The notes under the pieces: model-generated
Told to the model about the DNA's origin: nothing
The model's database searches: none
What the model saw: only the letters and a program-made list of their open reading frames with translations
Program-made: the position numbers and the translations under genes
Shown here: one piece after another, positions 1 through 5,528 of the stretch
Layout of the letters: the number at the start of each line of letters is the position of its first letter
Position numbering within the stretch: position 1 is the first letter of the stretch
NCBI GenBank assembly: GCA_963973975.1
Contig: CAXBCF010000049.1
Location: 1-5,528 of the forward strand
Source: UBA1494_A sp963973975
Lineage (GTDB): Bacteria; Bacteroidota; Bacteroidia; Flavobacteriales_E; Vicingaceae
DNA length: 5,528 nucleotides
Reading direction: 5' to 3'

Positions 1-95
1 TACTTTTATAAAACGAAGAACTAAATGTGACAACCAAATTCAGGATTAATCATTTTTTTTTCTCTTTTCTAAACTCTAAAATGTAAAGTCTTTTA

Positions 96-2069
96 TTAAT
101 GAGTAATGGGTCTCCCAATCTTACTGAGGTTGTAAAATATTAATTTTAAGTCATTGCTCCAATTATATTCTTTTCCATATTCTAAATTGAGGCGTTCAAT
201 TAACTTGTGGTCTTCTATCTTATTTTTGTCTAGGTTGTCAGTTGGGTTCAAGATACCTTGTTTTATTCGCAGACTTTTATCTATTTTGTCACTGATTTTG
301 TAGAAGCCAACAAAAGATATTTTACCTTGCAAAACCTGAAATATTTGCATGTAATAAGTTGATTTAAAATTCGAAAAAAGGATAAATAGCGGACTTAAAA
401 GAAGAAATAGCACACTTAATATAATGTCTAATAAGCGTTTATTTCTTTGATTAACAGGCTTAATGTAAACATCCGTTTCTATCAAGTAGTATTCCCCTGA
501 ATTTTCTATAGAATTAGAACCAATAATGTATAGACTTTTTGGTGGAGCAATTTTAAACTCAATATTGTATTTGCTCAGAAGCGTCATTTCTTCTATAATT
601 ATTTTAGAGCTTAAATTCTTTGCACAGAAAACTACTTCATCAATTTGATAAATTTCAACTAAGTCAGCTAACTGATCGAGTTTGCCTTCAAACTCAGAGT
701 TTTCATCAGAAATTTCATAACTTGTGTTGATGTGAATGATTTTTTCAGGCTCAATTAAGGTGTGATCTAAGAATGAATGAATGCGAATTACTTCATCTTT
801 CTCTCCAACTATCGCAATTCTAGGCGCTTTAGTTTTAGCAAATTTTCTCAAACCACTTAAATGAAGTAGGTACCTTACAAAAGGAATTGCAATAATTGCT
901 AGTAAAACAGTAAATAATATAATTGCTCTTGAGAAGCGATAGTTTTCATCAAGCAAAGAATAAACTATTAATAATGTCAGTGAACCACTGAAGACACCTT
1001 TTACAATATTTTTAAATTTAGTAGGAATATAGTAGGCTCCTGAAATCCATAATTGAAAGAGGTAAATAAAAGAAATTATTGGAATTCCATAGGTTTCTAC
1101 TTCGACAGGATAAGCCCCTCCACTGACAAACTTAATATTTTCCTCATAAAAGCTTTTAAAGGTAAAGACTCCAATAAAAAGAAATGTAAAATCTATAATA
1201 GGAAGAAGAATGCTTTTAGCCATTCGAGTTGCAATTGCAATAGCAGCTCTTGCATAAATCGCAATGTTGATTAAAGCAGAAAATAGTCTGGCGTTTTTAT
1301 TAGAAAAATGTTTTTTGGCAAAAATTGCCATGGCTCTGTAAAATACAAAAACATAGTTGATACTACTTTTTTTAGTGCTTTCACCTTTGTAATGAATAAT
1401 TGATGTATCTGATAAATAGTAATTTTTATATCCTGCTTTTGTAATTCGATAAGAAATATCAATGTCTTCGCCATACATGAAAAAACTCTCATCCAACCAG
1501 CCAATTTTATCGAGTACTTTTTTTCGAATCATCATAAATGCACCACTTATTACATCAATTTCATGATTTTGATCTTTTGAAAGGTGTCCTAGATGATATT
1601 GCCCAAATTTTTTCGACTTTGGAAAGAGTTGAGATAATCCGAAAATTTTATAAAAAGCTACTTCAGGAGTTGGTAAACCTCTTTTAGATTCAGGAAGAAA
1701 CAAGCCTTTTCCATCAAACATTTTTACTCCAAGACCTCCTGCATGTGGATTAGCTTTAAAAAAATCCATACAAATTCTAAAAGTATCTTCTTTTACAACA
1801 GTATCAGGATTGAGCAATAAAATGAATTCTCCTTTTGCTTGAGCAATGGCTTGGTTATTTGCTTTTGAAAATCCTTTGTTACCTGTGTTTGCGATTACGT
1901 TTACTTGTGGAAACTTTTTTTCAAGCATTTTTAAGGAACCATCAATGGAGTTGTTGTCAACTACAAATACTTCAGCTTCAATACTTTTTAATCCTTGAAA
2001 AACGCTTAGTAAGCAGTTTTCCAAAAAATACTGAACGTTGTAATTGACAATGATAATGCTGAGTTCCAT
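96..2069 (-). CDS. Family 2 glycosyltransferase fused to a degenerate polyprenyl-phosphate sugar transferase (WbaP/WcaJ-like) module
   Basis: 657 residues, ATG start. Residues 1-235 are a GT-A-fold family 2 glycosyltransferase resembling rhamnosyltransferases. They show the N-terminal SIIIVNYN strand, VVDNNS (35-40) for nucleotide binding, NPDT (87-90) at the metal-binding DxD position, and GEDIDISYR (200-208) with the likely catalytic acid pair. By family it should move a sugar from a nucleotide donor to a lipid-linked or surface glycan on the cytoplasmic face. About five hydrophobic segments follow (roughly 262-282, 286-305, 328-346, 357-373, 380-403), including an FSR motif at 379-381. Next is a Rossmann-like domain (416-535, starting RIAIVGE), as in polyprenyl glycosylphosphotransferases. 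Residues 543-657 match the bacterial sugar transferase family at both ends (KRLLDII, SP at 559-560, GKISFVG at 582-588, YNWSNDLKLIFYN near the end). The middle is missing and the catalytic Asp-Glu is replaced. It starts 3 bases after the recR stop, so translational coupling is likely. The GT2 assignment is firm; the sugar and acceptor are unknown. Confidence 0.92.
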   Translation of the reverse strand: MELSIIIVNYNVQYFLENCLLSVFQGLKSIEAEVFVVDNNSIDGSLKMLEKKFPQVNVIANTGNKGFSKANNQAIAQAKGEFILLLNPDTVVKEDTFRICMDFFKANPHAGGLGVKMFDGKGLFLPESKRGLPTPEVAFYKIFGLSQLFPKSKKFGQYHLGHLSKDQNHEIDVISGAFMMIRKKVLDKIGWLDESFFMYGEDIDISYRITKAGYKNYYLSDTSIIHYKGESTKKSSINYVFVFYRAMAIFAKKHFSNKNARLFSALINIAIYARAAIAIATRMAKSILLPIIDFTFLFIGVFTFKSFYEENIKFVSGGAYPVEVETYGIPIISFIYLFQLWISGAYYIPTKFKNIVKGVFSGSLTLLIVYSLLDENYRFSRAIILFTVLLAIIAIPFVRYLLHLSGLRKFAKTKAPRIAIVGEKDEVIRIHSFLDHTLIEPEKIIHINTSYEISDENSEFEGKLDQLADLVEIYQIDEVVFCAKNLSSKIIIEEMTLLSKYNIEFKIAPPKSLYIIGSNSIENSGEYYLIETDVYIKPVNQRNKRLLDIILSVLFLLLSPLFILFSNFKSTYYMQIFQVLQGKISFVGFYKISDKIDKSLRIKQGILNPTDNLDKNKIEDHKLIERLNLEYGKEYNWSNDLKLIFYNLSKIGRPITH

Positions 2070-2072
2070 TGC

Positions 2073-2693
2073 TTATCTAGCTAATGTGTTTTCGTAGAGC
2101 ACACGATTGATTAAGGATTTACCTAAAGTTAATTCATCGGCATATTCTAATTCGTCACCTATTGCAATTCCTCTCGCAATGGTTGAAACTTGCAGTTCAA
2201 TGTGTTTTAAGCGCTTGAATAAGTAAAAATTGGTAGTGTCTCCTTCCATTGTAGTGCTCAATGCCATGATTACTTCATTTACTTTCCCCTCTGAAACCCG
2301 ATTTACCAATTCATCAATGGTAAGGTCTGCAGGTCCAATTCCATCCATGGGAGAAATAATTCCACCTAAAACATGGTACAATCCTTTATATTGTGAGGTA
2401 TTTTCAATCGCCATCACATCTCTAATGTCTTCTACTACACAAATAATACTCTGATCTCTTCTTGGGTTTGAGCAGATACTACAAATTTCAGTTTCTGAAA
2501 TATTGTAACATTTTTTACAGTATTGAATTTTTTCTCGCAAATCAATAAAGGCTGTTCCAAATTGTTTGACATGCTCTTTATCCTGTTTGAGTAAATGCAA
2601 AGCTAAACGCATTGCCGTCCGCTTTCCAATTCCCGGAAGACTTGCAAACTGTTCAATTGCCTTTGTTAAAAGTTTAGAGGAGTATTCTTCCAC
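2073..2693 (-). CDS. recR: Recombination mediator protein RecR
   Basis: 206 residues, close to the usual RecR length of about 200. RecR acts with RecO (and RecF) to load RecA onto SSB-coated single-stranded DNA during gap repair. Domains in order: a helix-hairpin-helix DNA-binding region with LPGIGKRTAMRLALHLL (19-35); a four-cysteine zinc finger (C59, C62, C71, C74); a Toprim domain (about 82-176) with ICVVEDIRDV carrying the acidic residue E88, and EGDTTNFYL (150-158) in place of the usual EGD(A/T)T motif; and a C-terminal tail ending LTLGKSLINRVL (188-199). The start codon is GTG (2691-2693). Reading upstream in frame there is no ATG before a TGA at 2712-2714, and the N-terminus MEEYSSKLL has the expected length before the helix-hairpin-helix, so GTG is well supported. 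The gene lies 42 bases after the GSCFA gene and 3 bases before the glycosyltransferase, in one minus-strand cluster. Confidence 0.98.
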   Translation of the reverse strand: MEEYSSKLLTKAIEQFASLPGIGKRTAMRLALHLLKQDKEHVKQFGTAFIDLREKIQYCKKCYNISETEICSICSNPRRDQSIICVVEDIRDVMAIENTSQYKGLYHVLGGIISPMDGIGPADLTIDELVNRVSEGKVNEVIMALSTTMEGDTTNFYLFKRLKHIELQVSTIARGIAIGDELEYADELTLGKSLINRVLYENTLAR

Positions 2694-2712
2694 AAATATG
2701 CTATAAAAACTT

Positions 2713-2720
2713 CAAAGGTA
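2713..2720 (-). promoter_or_regulatory. Possible Bacteroidota-type -7 promoter element for recR
   Basis: On the minus strand these bases read TACCTTTG, a perfect match to the Bacteroidota -7 consensus TAnnTTTG. They lie 19 bases before the recR GTG start, inside the 42-base gap after the GSCFA gene. Transcription would begin about 10-14 bases before the start codon. No TTG is found at the usual 17-23 base distance upstream, so the -33 element is missing or weak. The match could be chance in AT-rich DNA, but its position in a gene gap supports a separate promoter for recR and the downstream glycosyltransferase. Confidence 0.4.
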
Positions 2721-2735
2721 CTAAAGCAAATGGCT

Positions 2736-3713
2736 TTAAGGATTGCTTATTTTATTTTCAAGTGCTATAATTTCTTCGCTAAAGTCAATTTGTGAAGTGG
2801 CTTGAAAGTCGATTAATTGCTTTTTTAAATTTTTTAGAAATGAACTATGCTTATTCGATTTTGGTTGAAAGGCTCTGTGATTGATAGATTGATTAAATAC
2901 TTCTATTTTGTTATTGATTTGCTTGATTGTTTCGCTGCAAAAACTTGTTTCAAATTTTTTCCAAATATAATTCACTGCAAATTCGTTGGGGTGAAGTAAA
3001 TCATCATTATAAAAGCGGTAATCTCTCAAATCATCCATCATTATTTCATAAGAGGGGAAATAAATACAATTCGAATTCTCTTTTATAATTTGATTTACTG
3101 CAAGGTGTAAAATTGATTTACTGATTAAGTTTTCTCGAAACCCCTCTCTTAAATGCCGAACTGGACTGACAGTTAAAATAAACTGAAATTCTTTTCCATA
3201 CTTTTCCTCAAGTTTTATCTTGTTTTTTTGAAATGAAGCAACAATTTCTTCTTGACTAAGCGTTCTTTTCCTAAAAAGTGAAGCAGCTTGTTTGTGGCAG
3301 TTGTTGACTATTTCATTACTTGAGATTAATTCATGAACGTTAGCTGTCCCATAACTAATAATTATAGTAGTAGTTTCTTCAAGCTGTTTGTTTTGAATTT
3401 TTAAAGCTTGACTTATTTTTTCTTTCAGAGTATATTCAGAAGCTTCACCGAATTGTGAATGTAATTGGTAGTGAAACCAGATATCTTCCTTTTTTTGAAA
3501 GTCTTTAAAGTCATCAACCTCTGCATTGATTAAACCCTGAATTGAAATTGGGTTGTAGCTTATTCCCAATGGATTAATCAATGCATTAAATTTTCTTTGC
3601 AAAAGCTGTTTTCCAATATTTTCGGCAAAACAACTACCACTTAGAAAGATGCCTTTACTATGATCAATTCGCAAATCAGATTTAATAGCGTCAACTTCGG
3701 TTCTAAAATTCAT
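2736..3713 (-). CDS. GSCFA-domain protein (SGNH-hydrolase-like)
   Basis: 325 residues, ATG start. It belongs to the GSCFA family, common in Bacteroidota and named for the motif seen here at 26-30 within GSCFAENIG (26-34). Family members resemble SGNH/GDSL esterases, and the expected active-site blocks are visible. S27 in the GSCF motif is the likely nucleophile, ISYGTANVHEL (119-129) fits a middle block, and SPVRHLREGF (183-192) is highly typical. DDLLHPN (237-243) supplies the DxxH pair (D238, H241). The N-terminus MNFRTEV is typical of the family and supports the start. No signal peptide or membrane segment is seen, so it is probably cytoplasmic unless exported by another route. The tail after about 255 is charged and probably helical. 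The substrate is not established; an acyl or acetyl group on a glycan is an inference from the SGNH-like fold. It is the first gene of the minus-strand cluster with recR and the glycosyltransferase. Confidence 0.95.
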   Translation of the reverse strand: MNFRTEVDAIKSDLRIDHSKGIFLSGSCFAENIGKQLLQRKFNALINPLGISYNPISIQGLINAEVDDFKDFQKKEDIWFHYQLHSQFGEASEYTLKEKISQALKIQNKQLEETTTIIISYGTANVHELISSNEIVNNCHKQAASLFRKRTLSQEEIVASFQKNKIKLEEKYGKEFQFILTVSPVRHLREGFRENLISKSILHLAVNQIIKENSNCIYFPSYEIMMDDLRDYRFYNDDLLHPNEFAVNYIWKKFETSFCSETIKQINNKIEVFNQSINHRAFQPKSNKHSSFLKNLKKQLIDFQATSQIDFSEEIIALENKISNP

Positions 3714-3797
3714 TATTTAGCTAGTTTTTCAAATAATAAAAGTAAACAATCACCGAATTGGATCTGATTAGTTTTATTTAGTTTCTAGTATGATTAA

Positions 3798-3812
3798 TTT
3801 CTTAATAAGAAA
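3798..3812. repeat. 15-base perfect palindrome, possible operator
   Basis: TTTCTTA, one central A (3805), then TAAGAAA form a perfect inverted repeat with 7-base arms. It lies 85 bases upstream of the GSCFA start and on the distal side of the rightward promoter candidate. Such a symmetric site could bind a dimeric regulator. It is entirely A/T apart from one C and one G, so chance is a real alternative in this AT-rich spacer. Confidence 0.3.
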
Positions 3813-3851
3813 ATAAATCACCGTTATTATTTTATTAACCAATTCGTGTTT

Positions 3852-3879
3852 TAACTTTTTTTAAGATAACTTTTTTAGG
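3852..3879 (+). repeat. Two-copy direct repeat of a TAAC-T-run-AG unit
   Basis: TAACTTTTTTTAAG (3852-3865) is followed by TAACTTTTTTAGG (3867-3879), two similar units offset by 15 bases. They sit upstream of the rightward promoter candidate. Possible explanations are an A-tract or UP-like upstream promoter element, a regulator site, or simple slippage in T-runs. Confidence 0.35.
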
Positions 3880-3942
3880 CAATGATTTCTAGTATTTTGG
3901 CGTCAAATTTTCTACAGTTTTTGCATTTTTGAAAAATTCAAG

Positions 3943-3974
3943 TTTTGTCTTTCAAATATACCATCCTAATTTAG
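3943..3974 (+). promoter_or_regulatory. Candidate Bacteroidota promoter for the secreted protein gene
   Basis: TTTTG (3943-3947) is followed after 19 bases by TAATTTAG (3967-3974). This resembles the Bacteroidota primary sigma factor pattern TTTG, about 19-21 bases, then TAnnTTTG, with one mismatch at the seventh position of the -7 element. Transcription would begin near 3980, leaving a leader of about 40 AT-rich bases before the ATG at 4020. No Shine-Dalgarno sequence lies before that ATG, which is normal in this phylum. Confidence 0.45.
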
Positions 3975-4019
3975 AGCTTCATTTATATTTAAATCTATTA
4001 ATCAAAAACCCATATTACT

Positions 4020-5528
4020 ATGAAAATATTTAGACTTTCTAAATTTGCTTGTATCTTAGTTGGAGCCTTGTTTTACTTGACTCCACAGCTAGGAAACGCT
4101 CAACAATTTACGGTAACCAATCAGCCAACAATTGTTCCTAACAATGGGCAATCTGGTGTTACTTTCAATGTGCATGCAAAGACAGGCATTAAAATTGTTG
4201 AAATTAAAAATGTATTCAACGTGGGAACTATACCTTACACTATCTGGTATTCTACAGATAGTATAAATGGGGCTCCAAATGTTGCAACTACCAATAACTG
4301 GGTGCAACATGAGTCTGGTAGTGTTGTTTCAACAAGTAATACTGCAGAAACAACTGTGGTATTACAAAATCCAATTGTAATACCTGCTGGTGCAACCTAT
4401 GGTTTTATGATAGAAGCAGGAACTCGTTATCATACTAATACCCCAACTGACCCAACAGTATTTTCAGATGCTAACATGTATTTTAATACTGGTCAAAATG
4501 TGGGTTATGGTGGAGGCCCACCTTCTCCTACTTTCCACATTCGTCAATTTTGTGGTTCTTTAGTTTATGAATTCGATGTTCAAGGATTTGATAATGCTGC
4601 AGTTTTGTCGGTAGATTCTCCATCAGTTTTTTGTGCTGGAAATCTTAATGTAGTTGCAACAATAAAGAATGCAGGATTTAATCAAATAGATTCTGTTGAT
4701 GTTAATTGGGAAGTAAATGGAGTTGCGCAACCAACGTTTCAGTATATCGGGTTGCTTGATACAGTTAATGGATTAGGTCTAAATACTGCTCAACTAACTT
4801 TAGGTAATGCAACATTTAATGCAGGAGCAAATACAGTTAAAGTTTATACCTCAAATCCTAATGGGAATCTTGATACCTTGAACTTAAATGATACCATTTT
4901 TATAACTGTTACTACAGCTTCACCACCTACTGACATTCAGGTTCTCAACCCTACGTTAAATTCAGCACAAGTAAACGCAGTTGGCGGAGCTGGCACAGTG
5001 AATTATGAGTATGGCTTAGCCGGCTTTACATTAGGAACAGGAACGAGTGGATCCTCTCCAACTAGCTTGTTTACTATTACAGGCTTGCAGCAAGGAACGA
5101 CTTATGATGTATATGTTCGTTCAAATTGTGGTGGAACAGATGTATCTGCATGGGTAGGGCCTGAGACCTTTAATACCTCCTACGGTGTACCATACTTAGA
5201 AGATTTTGAGACATTTGCTTCGCGTATCACAGCAAATCCATGGCCAAGAGGTTGGAGTTCAAGCACAACAAACGCTCCACGATGGGAGTCATTAGAGTCT
5301 ACTGGCAATAATTGGTCATCAGGAGGAACAGGTCCCCTAGTTGACCACACCTTATTTCCTAACTCTGGTGGTACTTATGTATTTTTAGAAACCTCAGGAG
5401 GAGGCTTAGGAAGTTTTGCAGAATTTGTTTCACCGCCAATTTTTGTTGATTCCTCTTTGCAAGCAGTAGAGTATTCATTTTGGTACCACATGCATGGAAC
5501 TTCAATGGGAGAATTAGAAGTATGGGTA
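4020..5528 (+). CDS. Secreted multidomain protein with CARDB-like, fibronectin type III and MAM-like domains (partial, runs off right edge)
   Basis: The first 503 codons are in the window and open to its last base; the C-terminus lies outside. The ATG at 4020 starts a typical Sec signal peptide: basic start (MKIFRLSK), hydrophobic core (9-20), and likely cleavage after GNA (25-27). Residues 28-190 form an unassigned beta-rich domain with a GQNVGYGGG segment and RQFCGSL near its end. Residues 191-299 resemble a CARDB-like beta-sandwich, with FCAGNLNVVATIKNAG (204-219) and NLNDTIFITV before the next domain. Residues 301-387 are a fibronectin type III domain ending in the TYDVYVRSNCGG...SAW pattern common in Bacteroidota exoproteins. 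From about 388 a MAM-like (jelly-roll) domain begins with YGVPYLEDFE, continuing with GTYVFLETSGG and YSFWYHMHG. No catalytic motif is seen. It is probably a cell-surface or extracellular protein for adhesion or glycan or protein binding. A type IX secretion C-terminal sorting domain is expected by analogy but cannot be seen. Confidence 0.93.
   Translation, partial: MKIFRLSKFACILVGALFYLTPQLGNAQQFTVTNQPTIVPNNGQSGVTFNVHAKTGIKIVEIKNVFNVGTIPYTIWYSTDSINGAPNVATTNNWVQHESGSVVSTSNTAETTVVLQNPIVIPAGATYGFMIEAGTRYHTNTPTDPTVFSDANMYFNTGQNVGYGGGPPSPTFHIRQFCGSLVYEFDVQGFDNAAVLSVDSPSVFCAGNLNVVATIKNAGFNQIDSVDVNWEVNGVAQPTFQYIGLLDTVNGLGLNTAQLTLGNATFNAGANTVKVYTSNPNGNLDTLNLNDTIFITVTTASPPTDIQVLNPTLNSAQVNAVGGAGTVNYEYGLAGFTLGTGTSGSSPTSLFTITGLQQGTTYDVYVRSNCGGTDVSAWVGPETFNTSYGVPYLEDFETFASRITANPWPRGWSSSTTNAPRWESLESTGNNWSSGGTGPLVDHTLFPNSGGTYVFLETSGGGLGSFAEFVSPPIFVDSSLQAVEYSFWYHMHGTSMGELEVWV

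Larger units (their letters stand above)
3714..4019. other. Divergent intergenic spacer, 306 bases
   Basis: This is the gap between the start codons of the divergently transcribed GSCFA gene (leftward) and the secreted multidomain protein gene (rightward). It is strongly AT-rich, with several T-runs and no convincing open reading frame on either strand. It holds a promoter candidate for the right-hand gene, a 15-base palindrome and a two-copy direct repeat, listed separately. For the leftward GSCFA gene no TAnnTTTG with a properly spaced TTG was found. The nearest is TATTATTTG (minus strand, 3730-3738), which has one base too many. No tRNA, riboswitch or GC-rich terminator hairpin is seen. 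Confidence 0.8.

Noticed and set aside
51..69. T-rich run after the glycosyltransferase stop as a terminator
   Set aside because: No stem-loop precedes it in either orientation, and the T-run is on the wrong strand for terminating the minus-strand genes.
1..95. Possible end of another gene at the left edge, such as a plus-strand frame open from base 2 to a TAA at 47-49
   Set aside because: Only 15 codons are visible, with no recognisable motif. The other plus frames stop sooner. A minus-strand ATG after an A-run opens only 10 codons. No call is supportable.
357..392. Frameshift or sequencing error explaining the shortened sugar transferase domain
   Set aside because: The frame continues without a break and matches the family on both sides. 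The roughly 170 bases needed for the missing segment are not present, so a frameshift cannot explain it.
1053..1274. Plus-strand 73-codon open frame
   Set aside because: It lies wholly inside the glycosyltransferase gene on the other strand, has low-complexity Lys/Asn/Ser-rich content and no family resemblance.
2230..2454. Plus-strand 74-codon open frame
   Set aside because: It is antisense to the conserved Toprim region of recR and has no features of its own.
4044..4061. Lipoprotein signal at Cys11 of the secreted protein
   Set aside because: The residues before the cysteine (S-K-F-A) do not form a lipobox, and the hydrophobic core follows rather than precedes it. A standard signal peptidase I site after residue 27 fits better.
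4089..4310. Minus-strand 73-codon open frame
   Set aside because: It is antisense to the secreted protein gene, whose signal peptide and continuous domain-coding frame are convincing.

Overview
The window looks like a chromosomal segment of a Bacteroidota bacterium, most likely in Flavobacteriales. The DNA is AT-rich and start codons lack Shine-Dalgarno sequences. Promoter-like elements fit the Bacteroidota TTTG / TAnnTTTG pattern. The gene content includes a GSCFA-family protein and a large secreted protein with CARDB-like, fibronectin type III and MAM-like modules, both typical of that phylum. No genus can be named from the sequence alone.

Layout: positions 1-95 hold no supportable gene. 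Three minus-strand genes follow, transcribed right to left: a GSCFA/SGNH-like protein (3713-2736), recR (2693-2073) and a 657-residue membrane glycosyltransferase (2069-96). The recR-glycosyltransferase gap is 3 bases, so those two are almost certainly cotranscribed. The GSCFA-recR gap is 42 bases and holds a perfect TAnnTTTG element, so recR may also have its own promoter. A 306-base AT-rich divergent spacer (3714-4019) contains a promoter candidate for the right-hand gene, a 15-base palindrome and a short tandem repeat. A plus-strand gene starts at 4020 and runs off the right edge. It encodes an exported multidomain protein of which 503 residues are visible.

Function: recR is a housekeeping recombinational repair gene, here between two genes that probably act on glycans or the cell envelope. 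The glycosyltransferase is the most unusual item. An intact-looking family 2 glycosyltransferase domain is fused to a membrane and Rossmann region like that of WbaP/WcaJ polyprenyl-phosphate sugar-phosphate transferases. The fusion ends in a shrunken copy of their catalytic domain. That copy keeps the membrane-insertion signature and the C-terminal part, but lacks about 57 residues and the catalytic Asp-Glu pair. It is best read as a catalytically dead phosphoglycosyltransferase module kept as an anchor or scaffold. The secreted protein is probably a surface or extracellular protein exported by Sec and perhaps then by type IX secretion. Its C-terminus, where a sorting domain would lie, is outside the window.

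No RNA gene, CRISPR array, insertion sequence or integration site was seen.
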